Shown piece by piece: positions 52,140 to 60,255 of a stretch of 64,000 nt of DNA; position 1 is the stretch's first letter; each line of letters begins with the position of its first letter. This stretch comes from Hymenobacter siberiensis. GTDB lineage: Bacteria > Bacteroidota > Bacteroidia > Cytophagales > Hymenobacteraceae. Both the position numbers and the translations under genes were made by a program. The stretch lies in contig NZ_JAHLZZ010000001.1 in the NCBI RefSeq assembly GCF_018967845.1, positions 3,782,001 to 3,846,000 on the forward strand, given 5' to 3'. The notes beneath the pieces were generated by a model. That model was not told the DNA's origin. It was given only the letters and a program-made list of their open reading frames with translations, and made no database searches.

Positions 52140-53099
52140 ATGACCATGACCTACGAAGAGCTAATTAAAGAAACCGCCCTCGCCGATGAGCGCATCGTGG
52201 TGATGACCGCCGAAAACCGCGCCCTCATCCGCAACCTCCCGGCCGTGCTCGGCCCGCGCTTCATCGATACGGGCATCACCGAGCAAACCCTTATTGGCGC
52301 GGCCGCCGGCCTGGCCCTGCGCGGCCGCGTGCCGATTCTGCACGCGCTGGCCACCTTCCTCACGCTACGGGCCTTTGAGTTCATCCGCACCGATGTGGGC
52401 ATCGGCCAGCTGCCGGTGAAACTAAGCGGCTTCGTGCCCGGCTTCCTTTCCGACGGCAACGGCCCCACCCACCAGGCCATTGAGGACGTGAGTTTGATGC
52501 GCGGCATCCCCGGCATGACGGTTTTTGCCCCCGCCGACGAGGCCGACATGCTGGCCATGCTGCCCGCCATCTGGGCCTCGCCCGCGCCGGCCTACGTGCG
52601 CATCAACACCCGCCCCGCCACCTATGAGCACACCCCTTTCGAGATGGGCAAGGCCGAAATCGTGGCCGAGGGCACCGACATCACCATCCTCACCTACGGC
52701 ATGCTCTTCGAACAAACGCTGGTGGCACGCGAGCTGCTGATGCAGCAGAGTAAGTCGGTGGGCCTGATTAACCTGCGCAGCCTCAAGCCCATCGATGAGG
52801 AAGCGCTGCTGGCCGTGGCACGGCGCGGCGGCCTCCTGGTAACGGTGGAGGACCATTTTGTAACCGGCGGCCTCTTTTCCATTCTGGCCGAAGTGCTGCT
52901 GCGCCACCAGCTCACGGCCCGCGTACTGCCGCTGGCGCTGGAGGAGCGCTGGTACCGCCCCGGCCGCCTGAGCGCGGTGCTGGAGTACGAAGGCTTCACC
53001 GGCCACCACATTGCCCGGCGTATTACGGAGCATCTGGGCGAGTCGGGCGCGAGTATTGCCGCCGGCCCGGCCGTGCTGGAAAACCAGTTTGCCGAGTAG
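52140..53099 (+). CDS. Transketolase-like protein, C-terminal (pyrimidine-binding) subunit
   Basis: The 319-residue protein starts MTMTYEELIKETALADERIV. It has the transketolase pyrimidine domain with RFIDTGITEQTLIGAAAGLA, which carries the catalytic Glu of the TEQ motif, and DGNGPTHQAIEDVSLMRGIP, then the C-terminal domain (GKAEIVAEGTDITILTYG; VTVEDHFVTGGLFS). It pairs with the N-terminal subunit 70 bp upstream. Together they probably supply a ketose or a branched/elongated carbon skeleton for the sugar made in this locus; this is inferred from context. Confidence 0.9.
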   Translation: MTMTYEELIKETALADERIVVMTAENRALIRNLPAVLGPRFIDTGITEQTLIGAAAGLALRGRVPILHALATFLTLRAFEFIRTDVGIGQLPVKLSGFVPGFLSDGNGPTHQAIEDVSLMRGIPGMTVFAPADEADMLAMLPAIWASPAPAYVRINTRPATYEHTPFEMGKAEIVAEGTDITILTYGMLFEQTLVARELLMQQSKSVGLINLRSLKPIDEEALLAVARRGGLLVTVEDHFVTGGLFSILAEVLLRHQLTARVLPLALEERWYRPGRLSAVLEYEGFTGHHIARRITEHLGESGASIAAGPAVLENQFAE

Positions 53100-53104
53100 C
53101 TTCA

Positions 53105-53294
53105 GCTGCTCCGCCCAGGCGTCAACCTCACCCCCTGCCCCCCTCTCCAAAAAAGAGGGGGCACCGGATTTGCCTTTATAAAGCGTATTAATCGCAGATG
53201 CTAAACCCAGCACATGAATCGTCCTCACGAGCCGGTGCTCCCTCTTTTTTGGAGAGGGGGGCAGGGGGTGAGGTTGACGCCTGGGCGGAGCGGC
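53105..53294. repeat. Long inverted repeat with about 62-nt arms (CCTCACCCCCTGCCCCCCTC family)
   Basis: The left arm (53105-53166) contains GTCAACCTCACCCCCTGCCC, CCCTCTCCAAAAAAGAGGGG and GCACCGG; the right arm (53232-53294) is the near-perfect complement. The spacer is about 65 nt. It fills the gap between the transketolase and the aminotransferase. Confidence 0.88.
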
Positions 53295-53334
53295 TGGAGT
53301 ACTTCGCTAACCCCACTTAACAACAACCCACCCC

Positions 53335-54669
53335 ATGCCAAACACCGTTTCCTCCAACGAAAACTACCCCGACATCACCAAATCGGATGAGCTGTACGCC
53401 CGGGCGCAGAAAATCATGACGCCGGTGACGCAGACCCTCGCCAAAGGCCCCGGCCAGTACACCAAAGGCGTGAGCCCCAAGTACGTGAAGCGCGCCAAAG
53501 GCTCCCATATCTGGGATGTGGACGGCAACGAGTACCTTGATTTTCAGATGGGTATCGGCCCCATTTCGCTGGGCTATGCTTACGAGCGGGTTGATAATGC
53601 CATCCGGGCCCAACTCGAAGACGGCATCACCTTCTCGATGATGCACGAGCTGGAAGTGGAGCTCTCGGAGCTGATTCATGAGATTATCCCGAACGCCGAG
53701 AGCATCCGCATCAGCAAGACCGGCGCGGATGTGTGCTCGGCGGCGGTACGCGTGGCCCGGGCCTTCACCGGCCGCGACAAGGTGCTGTGCTGTGGCTACC
53801 ACGGCTGGCACGACTGGTACATCGGCACCACCAGCCGCGACAAGGGCATCCCGCAGGAAACCAAGGACCTGACCGCTGCTTTTGAGTACAACAACATCGA
53901 CTCACTCAAAGCCTTGCTCGATGAAAACGTGGCCTGCGTGATTCTGGAGCCGTTTATTTTCGATGCGCCCAAGGACAACTTCCTCCACGAAGTGGAACGA
54001 CTCTGCAAGGAAAACGGCACCCTGCTCATCTTCGATGAGATGTGGACCGGCTTCCGGGTGGCCGTGGGCGGCGCGCAGGAGTATTTCGGCATCACGCCCG
54101 ATTTGGCGGTGTATTCCAAGGCATTTGCCAACGGCATGCCCATTGCCCTGCTCACCGGCCGGCGCGATGTGATGGAGCTATTTGAGCAGGATGTCTTCTT
54201 CTTCACCACCTTTGGCGGCGAGGCGCTGAGCATGGCCGCCGCCGTGGCGACCATCGCCGAGATGCGCGAAAAGAACGTGCCCGCCCGCCTCGCCGAGCAG
54301 GGCAAAAAACTCAAGGATGGCTACAACGAAATCGCCGCAGAGCTGGGCCTGACCAGCTACACGAAATGCTACGGCTACGACTGCCGCAGCATCGTGACCT
54401 TCGACCCCTCGGCTGGCAACGGCATGGAGCTGAAGGCCTTCATGCAGCAGGAGCTATTCAAGCGCGGCATCATGTGGGGCGGCTTCCACAACATGTGCTT
54501 CTCGCACTCGGATGAGGACGTGGCCTATACACTGGCCACCTACCGCGAGGTGCTGCCGCTGCTGAAGGAAGCCATCGAAGCCGGCGACGTAGCCGCGCGC
54601 CTGCTGGGCGAGCCGGTGGAAGCTGTGTTCCGCAAAGTGACCAATGCTGCGCCGGCGAAGGCGAAGTAA
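53335..54669 (+). CDS. Class III aminotransferase, glutamate-1-semialdehyde 2,1-aminomutase-like
   Basis: The 444-residue PLP enzyme starts MPNTVSSNENYPDITKSDEL. It shows LYARAQKIMTPVTQTLAKGP, WDVDGNEYLDFQMGIGPISL, KTGADVCSAAVRVARAFTGR, the cofactor Asp in LLIFDEMWTGFR and the PLP lysine Lys262 in YSKAFANGMPI. The protein is close in form to GSA aminotransferases but lies in a glycan locus, so it probably aminates a keto-sugar or keto-acid intermediate. It may be the amination step after the transketolase pair. Housekeeping hemL is not expected in such a setting. Confidence 0.88.
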   Translation: MPNTVSSNENYPDITKSDELYARAQKIMTPVTQTLAKGPGQYTKGVSPKYVKRAKGSHIWDVDGNEYLDFQMGIGPISLGYAYERVDNAIRAQLEDGITFSMMHELEVELSELIHEIIPNAESIRISKTGADVCSAAVRVARAFTGRDKVLCCGYHGWHDWYIGTTSRDKGIPQETKDLTAAFEYNNIDSLKALLDENVACVILEPFIFDAPKDNFLHEVERLCKENGTLLIFDEMWTGFRVAVGGAQEYFGITPDLAVYSKAFANGMPIALLTGRRDVMELFEQDVFFFTTFGGEALSMAAAVATIAEMREKNVPARLAEQGKKLKDGYNEIAAELGLTSYTKCYGYDCRSIVTFDPSAGNGMELKAFMQQELFKRGIMWGGFHNMCFSHSDEDVAYTLATYREVLPLLKEAIEAGDVAARLLGEPVEAVFRKVTNAAPAKAK

Positions 54670-54689
54670 GACAGAACGTTGTAAAAAGT

Positions 54690-54793
54690 ACGTCATGCTG
54701 AGCGCAACCAAAGCCTCTCGCGTGTGGTAGCAACTCAGATTGCACGGATTAGTTGTGGCACGCGAGTCGATTCGGCTGCGCTCAGCATGACGT
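54690..54793. repeat. Degraded CGTCATGCTGAGCGCA inverted repeat
   Basis: The outer arms pair (CGTCATGCTGAGCGCAACCA at 54691 onward and TGCGCTCAGCATGACG ending 54792), and an inner CTCTCGCGTG / CACGCGAG pair is visible. The middle contains a CACGGATTAG word of another family. It is related to 44938-45029. Confidence 0.75.
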
Positions 54794-54821
54794 TCAATAT
54801 TTTACCCTACTTCTCCCCCCT

Positions 54822-55628
54822 TTGAACCTCTTCTCACTCACCAGTAAAACTGCCATCGTCACCGGGGCCTGCGGGCTCATCGGCCAGAAGCACTGCGCCG
54901 CATTGGCCGAGGCCGGGGCCAATGTGGTAGTAGCCGACCTGAATGCCGAAGCCGCTACCGCTGTGGCCTTCGGGTTGGGCGGCGGCCCGCACCTGGCCCT
55001 GGCCGTTGACGTGACCAGCCCGGAGTCGTTGGCTGCCGCGCGCGACCAGATTCTGGCGCGCTTCGGCCACATTGATGTGCTGGTGAACAATGCCGCCATC
55101 AACGACATGTTTGAGAACCCCGCGCTGGCGGCCGATTTGAGCAAGTTTGAAAACTTCCCGCTGGCCACTTTCCAGAAAGTGCTGGAGGTGAACGTGACGG
55201 GCGTGTTTCTGGCGGCGCAGGTGTTCGGCACCCCCATGGCGCAGCAGGGCCACGGCTCCATCATCAACGTGGCCAGCACTTATGGCATGGTTGGCCCCGA
55301 CCAGAGCATCTACCGCAACGAGGCCGGCGAACAGACGTTTTACAAGTCGCCCTCCTACCCCATGACCAAGGGCGCGGTGGTGAATTTCACCCGCTACCTG
55401 GCGGCCTACTGGGGCGCAGCCGGCGTGCGCGTGAACACGCTTTCGCCCGGCGGCGTGGAAAATAGCCAGGACGAGTTTTTCATCAAACAATACAGTGCCA
55501 AAACCCCGCTGGGCCGCATGGCCACGCCCACCGACTACCAGGGCGCGGTCGTATTTCTGGCTTCGGATGCCTCGGCCTATATGACCGGGGCCAACCTGGT
55601 CGTGGATGGCGGCTGGACGGCCATCTAA
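54822..55628 (+). CDS. Short-chain dehydrogenase/reductase (SDR)
   Basis: The 268-residue NAD(P)-dependent oxidoreductase begins at a TTG (54822), giving NLFSLTSKTAIVTGACGLIG; no ATG is available and the frame further up is repeat sequence. It has the cofactor motif TGACGLIG, VLVNNAAIND, and the catalytic Ser-Tyr-Lys in NVASTYG and SPSYPMTKGAVV. It ends LASDASAYMTGANLVVDGGW. It probably oxidises or reduces a sugar intermediate in the locus. The motif before the Tyr contains an insertion (QSIYRNEAGEQTFYK) that may shape the substrate pocket. Confidence 0.9.
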   Translation: MNLFSLTSKTAIVTGACGLIGQKHCAALAEAGANVVVADLNAEAATAVAFGLGGGPHLALAVDVTSPESLAAARDQILARFGHIDVLVNNAAINDMFENPALAADLSKFENFPLATFQKVLEVNVTGVFLAAQVFGTPMAQQGHGSIINVASTYGMVGPDQSIYRNEAGEQTFYKSPSYPMTKGAVVNFTRYLAAYWGAAGVRVNTLSPGGVENSQDEFFIKQYSAKTPLGRMATPTDYQGAVVFLASDASAYMTGANLVVDGGWTAI

Positions 55629-55630
55629 GC

Positions 55631-55688
55631 AGTTAAAAGTTAAAATACGGTAGGTTCCCTTTTACCTTTTAACTCTCAACTTTTAACT
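55631..55688. repeat. AGTTAAAAGTTAAAA inverted repeat
   Basis: The arms AGTTAAAAGTTAAAA (55631-55645) and TTTTAACTCTCAACTTTTAA (about 55667-55688) pair imperfectly. It belongs to the same word family as 2169-2259 but lacks the TTATGAG part. Confidence 0.65.
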
Positions 55689-55734
55689 ATTTCCCTCCTA
55701 CCCTCAGACCCTTGTACCCTCATACCCTAGACCT

Positions 55735-56625
55735 ATGCAAGCTATTGAAATCCGTAAAAACCGGTTTATCGGCGCGGGCCACCCGGCCTACATCATTGCC
55801 GAAATCGGCATCAACCACAACGGCTCCCTCGACCTGGCCAAGCAACTGATTTCGGAAGCCGCCAAGGCCGGTTGCGATGCCGTAAAATTTCAGAAGCGTA
55901 CGCCCGAGCTGTGCGTGCCCAAAGACCAGTGGGAAAAGCAGCGCGACACCCCCTGGGGCCGGATGAGCTACATCGACTACAAGCGCAAAACCGAGTTCAG
56001 CCAGGCCGAATACACCGCCATCGACGACTATTGCCGCGCCCTGGGCATCGACTGGTTTGCCTCGTGCTGGGATGAGCCGTCGGTGGATTTCATGGAGCAG
56101 TTTGCGCCCGTGCTCTATAAAATGGCCTCCGCCTCCCTCACCGACAAGCCCCTGCTCGACCGCGTGCGCGCCACCGGCCGCCCGCTGATGCTGAGCACCG
56201 GCATGAGCACCATGGACGAAATCCACCAGGCCGTGAAATGGGTGGGGCTGGATAAGCTGATGATTGCGCACTCCACCTCCTCCTACCCCTGCCCGCCCGC
56301 CGAGCTGAACTTACGCATGGTGCCCGTACTGCAAGGCATGTTCCCGGCCACGCCCATCGGCTACTCGGGCCACGAAACCGGCCTGGCTACCACCGTAGCC
56401 GCTGTTGCGCTGGGAGCCGCCTTCGTGGAGCGCCACTTCACCCTCGACCGCGCCATGTGGGGCTCCGACCACGCCGCCTCGGTGGAGCCGGGCGGCATGG
56501 CCAAGCTCGTGCGCGACATCCGCGACGTGGAGGAAGGCCTCGGCGATGGCGTGAAGCGCGTGTACGACTCCGAGCTGGAGCCCCGCGCCCGCCTGCGCCG
56601 CGAGCTAACGCCGAACCAGGAGTAG
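55735..56625 (+). CDS. NeuB-family (N-acetylneuraminate/nonulosonate synthase-like) protein without SAF domain
   Basis: The 296-residue protein starts MQAIEIRKNRFIGAGHPAYI. The NeuB barrel signatures IIAEIGINHNGSLDLAKQLI, CDAVKFQKRTPELCVPKDQW and TGMSTMDEIHQAV are present, along with HSTSSYPCPPAELNLRMVP and FVERHFTLDRAMWGSDHAAS. NeuB enzymes condense phosphoenolpyruvate with a sugar to form a 9-carbon acid. The usual C-terminal SAF/antifreeze-like domain (about 60 residues) is absent, so this is a short form. It is the most telling marker that the locus makes a nonulosonic-like sugar. Confidence 0.88.
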   Translation: MQAIEIRKNRFIGAGHPAYIIAEIGINHNGSLDLAKQLISEAAKAGCDAVKFQKRTPELCVPKDQWEKQRDTPWGRMSYIDYKRKTEFSQAEYTAIDDYCRALGIDWFASCWDEPSVDFMEQFAPVLYKMASASLTDKPLLDRVRATGRPLMLSTGMSTMDEIHQAVKWVGLDKLMIAHSTSSYPCPPAELNLRMVPVLQGMFPATPIGYSGHETGLATTVAAVALGAAFVERHFTLDRAMWGSDHAASVEPGGMAKLVRDIRDVEEGLGDGVKRVYDSELEPRARLRRELTPNQE

Positions 56626-56668
56626 GGCGTTTCGGTTGAACTGCTGAACTGCTGAACGAAAATAGCAG

Positions 56669-56762
56669 AACGTCATGCAGAGCGCAGCGAAGCATCTTTA
56701 CCGCAATAGTAATTTAGCTTACTGCTGCGGTAAAGATGCTTCGCTGCGCTCTGCATGACGTT
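56669..56762. repeat. Perfect 36-bp inverted repeat, AACGTCATGCAGAGCGCAGC family
   Basis: The arms at 56669-56704 and 56727-56762 are exact reverse complements. The loop AATAGTAATTTAGCTTACTG resembles the loop at 44973-44994. Relative to that copy both arms changed together, so pairing is kept. Confidence 0.92.
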
Positions 56763-56805
56763 GGATGGTATGACGTTCTTTTAATAACCCAGAATCCTCC
56801 ACACC

Positions 56806-57801
56806 ATGCATCACGTCGAACTCATCACCACGGCCATTCTGCTCGTTTGGGTGGCCATCGTGATTACACTGGAGCGTATCATCCCGTACCGCAAGGGCCT
56901 GCCGTTTTTCCGCGAGGGCTTCTGGACCGACCTCGTGCTCTACACCTTCGTGCAGAGCTTCGCGCTGAAAATCATCATTTTCGACTACATCATTCTGCCG
57001 CTCGACCAGCATTTTGGGTTCTCGAAGCTGCATTTTGTGACGGGCTGGCCCATCTGGGCGCAGGTGCTGTTTTTCGTGGTTACCCACGATTTCTACATCT
57101 ACTGGTTTCATCGGTTTCAGCACAGCAGCCCGCTGTTCTGGCGCACCCACGAGGCGCACCACTCCGGCAAGCAGGTCGACTGGCTGGCCGGTTCCCGCTC
57201 GCACGCCCTGGAAATTATTATCAACCAGACCATTGAGTTTGCCCCCATTATTCTGCTGGGAGCCGACCCCATGGTGGTGCCCATCAAGGCCTGCATCGAT
57301 GCCGTGTGGGGCATCTGGATTCACTGCAACATTGATGTGCGCTCGGGCCGCCTGCAATACGTCATCAACGGCCCCGAGATGCACCTCTGGCACCACGCCG
57401 ACCACGAGGAAGTATTCTACGCCAACTTTTCGACCAAATTTGCTTTCTGGGACTGGATTTTTGGCACTGCCTACCGCCCCGACCACAAGCCCCTGAAATG
57501 GGGCCTGCCCTACGCTTTCCCGAAGGATTATTTCAGCCAGCACGTCTTTTCCGTGGCCCGCTTCGATGAAGACGAGTTAGCCCAGCGCTCGCCGTTGTTT
57601 CGCGCCTACCACGGCGTGCGGCTGCGGGTGTTAAAGCGCCTGACCGACCGCGTGCCGGCCCTGCGCCCGCTGCACGGCTGGCCCGTGCCCGAGGCTTATT
57701 CCGAAACCATTCCCGCGCAGCGGCCAGGCGGTAATTTCGGCCAAAATCCGGCCCCGGCCGCTTCATCTCATCCGCCCACCACGGCCGCCTCGTCTCGTTG
57801 A
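56806..57801 (+). CDS. Fatty acid hydroxylase / sterol desaturase family protein
   Basis: The 331-residue membrane protein starts MHHVELITTAILLVWVAIVI and has about four membrane segments. The di-iron histidine boxes are HDFYIYWFHRFQH, HEAHHSGKQ and HLWHHADHEE. The family hydroxylates or desaturates lipids (sterols, fatty acids, ceramides). The C-terminal 35 residues are Pro/Ala/Ser-rich. Its TGA overlaps the TTG start of the SMR gene, so the two are probably translated together. A lipid-modifying role linked to the glycan locus upstream is possible but not shown. Confidence 0.9.
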   Translation: MHHVELITTAILLVWVAIVITLERIIPYRKGLPFFREGFWTDLVLYTFVQSFALKIIIFDYIILPLDQHFGFSKLHFVTGWPIWAQVLFFVVTHDFYIYWFHRFQHSSPLFWRTHEAHHSGKQVDWLAGSRSHALEIIINQTIEFAPIILLGADPMVVPIKACIDAVWGIWIHCNIDVRSGRLQYVINGPEMHLWHHADHEEVFYANFSTKFAFWDWIFGTAYRPDHKPLKWGLPYAFPKDYFSQHVFSVARFDEDELAQRSPLFRAYHGVRLRVLKRLTDRVPALRPLHGWPVPEAYSETIPAQRPGGNFGQNPAPAASSHPPTTAASSR

Positions 57802-58169
57802 TTAATCCCTGGTTTTCCCTGTTTCTGGCTTCCTTCATGGAAGTTTGCTGGACGTATAGCCTCAAGGCACTGAGCATGCAGCGCATCAAGGAGATAGCCT
57901 GGGCGCACAGCCTGGGCCAGCCGGCGCTGCTGCTACCGGTGCTGCCGCTGCTGGCCTACGTAGGCTTTGGGCTGGCCAACGTCATTTTCCTCTCGCAGGC
58001 CATGCGCAGCATTCCCACGGCCACCGCCTACTCGGCCTGGATGGCGCTGGCCGTGGTCGGCATCAAACTGGTGGATTTGTTCTACCTCAAACAGCCGTTT
58101 TCCTGGCTGAGCGTTTTTTACACCAGCCTCATTATCATTGGCGTACTGGGCCTGCGGCGAATAGAATAG
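57798..58169 (+). CDS. SMR-family (small multidrug resistance/SugE-like) membrane protein
   Basis: The 123-residue protein has four membrane segments. The essential membrane Glu (Glu15) is in LFLASFMEVCWTYSLKA, as in EmrE/SugE, and the fourth helix ends YTSLIIIGVLGLRRIE. The start is a TTG at 57798 that overlaps the TGA of the fatty acid hydroxylase by 3 nt (TTGA), a coupling arrangement. The next in-frame ATG (57837) would remove the first helix up to Met14 and is unlikely. Function may be export of cations such as guanidinium or movement of lipid-linked substrates. The 12 residues between helices 1 and 2 are longer than in EmrE. Confidence 0.85.
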   Translation: MINPWFSLFLASFMEVCWTYSLKALSMQRIKEIAWAHSLGQPALLLPVLPLLAYVGFGLANVIFLSQAMRSIPTATAYSAWMALAVVGIKLVDLFYLKQPFSWLSVFYTSLIIIGVLGLRRIE

Positions 58170-58223
58170 CCTTCTGCCACCAGCCCCGCCAAAGGACGAT
58201 TTGCGCCCGCAGTGCCGTGGCTT

Positions 58224-58991
58224 TTACATGCCTTTGGCGCTCATGCCGCCATCTACCAGCAGGCACTGCCCGGTGATGTAGGCCGCACCGGGCAGGCACA
58301 GGAAGGCCACGGCGGCGGCAATTTCGTCGGGCTCGCCCACGCGGCCCATGGGCGTGCGGGCCTCCACCTTGGCCATGAAGTCGGGCCGGGCCATAAGCCC
58401 CGCCGTGAGCGGCGTGCGGATGAACCACGGCGATACCGTATTCACCCGGATGCCGTCGGGGGCCCACTCCACGGCCAGGTTGCGGCCGAGCTGCTCTTCG
58501 GCGGCTTTGGTCATGCTGTAGTAGGCACCGGTGCCCACGTCGAAGCGGCCTGCCACCGAGCCCACATTCACGATAGCCGCGTGCCCGGAGGCTTTCAGGA
58601 GCGGGTGGACGGCCCGGCACATCTCAATGATGCTGAACAGGTTCACCTGAAACAGCCGCTCGTATTCGGCGGTAGTATAGTCGTTGAAGCCCTTGCGGAT
58701 GTTGGTACCCACGTTGTTGATGAGCAGGTCGAGCCCCTGCCATTGGGCCTGGATTTGGGCCATGATGGCGGCCCGGCCGGCCTCGGTGCTCACGTCGGCG
58801 GCCAGGCCGGTGGCGGGGAGGCTGCGGGCAGTCCAGTCGGCCACGGCAGCGGCTACTTCGGTTTCGTTGCGGGCTACTATCAGCACTTCGGCGCCCAGGG
58901 CCAGGAGCTCTTCGGCAATGGCCAGGCCAATGCCCTTGGTGCCCCCTGTCACGAGGGCGCGGCGGCCGTTTAGATTCCAGCGATTGGTCAT
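58224..58991 (-). CDS. SDR oxidoreductase (tropinone reductase-like)
   Basis: The 255-residue protein starts MTNRWNLNGRRALVTGGTKG at 58991; a frame open to 59138 has no support. Cofactor motif TGGTKGIGLAIA, then LLINNVGTNIRKG, and the catalytic set in VNVGSVAGRFDVGTGAYYSM (Ser, Tyr) plus TKAAEEQL (Lys). It ends ITGQCLLVDGGMSAKG. The VGTN in place of NNAG and the form LDLLINN are typical of the plant tropinone-reductase-like branch of SDRs. Substrate unknown. It is convergent with the SMR gene and probably separate from the glycan locus. Confidence 0.9.
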   Translation of the reverse strand: MTNRWNLNGRRALVTGGTKGIGLAIAEELLALGAEVLIVARNETEVAAAVADWTARSLPATGLAADVSTEAGRAAIMAQIQAQWQGLDLLINNVGTNIRKGFNDYTTAEYERLFQVNLFSIIEMCRAVHPLLKASGHAAIVNVGSVAGRFDVGTGAYYSMTKAAEEQLGRNLAVEWAPDGIRVNTVSPWFIRTPLTAGLMARPDFMAKVEARTPMGRVGEPDEIAAAVAFLCLPGAAYITGQCLLVDGGMSAKGM

Positions 58992-59215
58992 TTTCACGTT
59001 GGTTGATGAATGGGTATAACCACACCAAACGTAAAAGCGCCCGAACCGGCCGGGCGAAATCTGGATAAAGCCCGGCATGCGGAACGTATCGAACCAGTTT
59101 TGCCGCAGCAGGGCTTCCGCCCCCAACCGGCTCAGCAACTGAGCCTGTGGCTATTAGGCGCTGTATTTTTGGTGGCCCGAATTGCCCGCTAAGTCTCGTA
59201 CCACTACTGCTGCGG

Positions 59216-59635
59216 CTATGCCAGCTGCGCCAGCCAGGTTGCAGCCTCGGCTTCCTCCCCAAACAGGCGGTAAGTCATGGCCCGGGCAGTAGCTTCGCCG
59301 GTGGCCTGGTCGATGGAAAGGCCCGCCAGCACATCGGCGGGCAACAGGATAGCCCCGTAGAAATCGGGCATGCGCGTGCTGGGCATACTCAGCCAGTAAT
59401 CGGTGACCCAGGCAGATTCTTCGGGAGTGAAGGGCACCATGCAGCTATGGTCGGCAATAACCTTGTGCCAGCGACGGAGCGCCAGTACCTGCTTGGCGTA
59501 GCCGAGCAGGGTTTGCAGGTCGGCCAGCTGGCGCGGGCCGGGGCTGTATCGGATAATAATGTATTCGCCGACAGGCTGCTCCAGCAGCTGGCCGGCAGGA
59601 TTGCGAAAGTGGATGCGTTGTTTACCAGAAGCCAT
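59216..59635 (-). CDS. Unknown 139-residue protein
   Basis: I do not recognise a family. From the ATG at 59635 it starts MASGKQRIHFRNPAGQLLEQ. A central part (RYSPGPRQLADLQTLLGYAK, ALRRWHKVIADHSCMVPFTP) and an end (GEATARAMTYRLFGEEAEAA) are soluble and helical in composition. Such small proteins with a predicted STAS/response-regulator-like fold are common in Hymenobacter-like genomes. No link to its neighbours is apparent. Confidence 0.65.
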   Translation of the reverse strand: MASGKQRIHFRNPAGQLLEQPVGEYIIIRYSPGPRQLADLQTLLGYAKQVLALRRWHKVIADHSCMVPFTPEESAWVTDYWLSMPSTRMPDFYGAILLPADVLAGLSIDQATGEATARAMTYRLFGEEAEAATWLAQLA

Positions 59636-59860
59636 AAGGACCACAAAGGTACTCCCAAGATGGAAAACGCGCCCAAAAACCCTAATTCAAGGCTTATTTA
59701 CTCTTTTTTACACCCGCTATGCAGCCAGGCGGGTGGAGCCACCGGGCAGCGGCAGCCCGGAACCGGCTTAGCTCCCGTATCGGCCCCGATATGAAAAGCG
59801 CCCGCGAAATTGCACCAAAGCCAAGCCCCGTTGGTTGAGCTTTTTCTATACCTTTATTTT

Positions 59861-60127
59861 ATGGAAATAGCTAACCACACTTTTGCCGAAGCCACTTCGG
59901 CGGCTCCGTTTCTGGATTATGCCATTTGTGTAGATGCCGACAACCGGCCCGCCAACCACGTAGGCGATTGGCCCGTGCAGGGCCAAGCCTACGCCGTGCG
60001 CGTGGTAGAAAGCCGCACCGAAGGCCTGGACCTGGTTCACGTACTAGGCTTCGAGGGCGAGGCGCCGTACTTCAACGCTTTCGCCCCGCACCGCTTCGAG
60101 TTCATTGAGCGCATGTGGCTCAACTAG
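59861..60127 (+). CDS. Small unknown protein, 88 residues
   Basis: The ATG at 59861 follows an AT-rich stretch (CTTTATTTT). The protein starts MEIANHTFAEATSAAPFLDY and is acidic and soluble: CVDADNRPANHVGDWPVQGQ and ERMWLN at the end. I do not recognise it. The frame is open upstream to 59810, but the codon use before 59861 is poor. It may be a small beta-rich protein (YAVRVVESRTEGLDLVHVLG). It is likely monocistronic. Confidence 0.6.
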   Translation: MEIANHTFAEATSAAPFLDYAICVDADNRPANHVGDWPVQGQAYAVRVVESRTEGLDLVHVLGFEGEAPYFNAFAPHRFEFIERMWLN

Positions 60128-60218
60128 CGGCTTTCGGGGTGCTGCACAAGCTGGCGATAAGTCGCATAGCCTTTATCGACCGCGCATCGGCGGCACCCGT
60201 TTTTCGCATATCATCAAC

Positions 60219-60254
60219 AAAAAAGCCTCTCACAATATCGTGAGAGGCTTTTTT
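60219..60254. terminator. Perfect 15-bp bidirectional terminator
   Basis: The arms AAAAAAGCCTCTCAC (60219-60233) and its complement (60240-60254) enclose AATATC. It directly follows the minus-strand tRNA and also faces the upstream plus-strand gene. Confidence 0.9.
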
Positions 60255-60255
60255 G

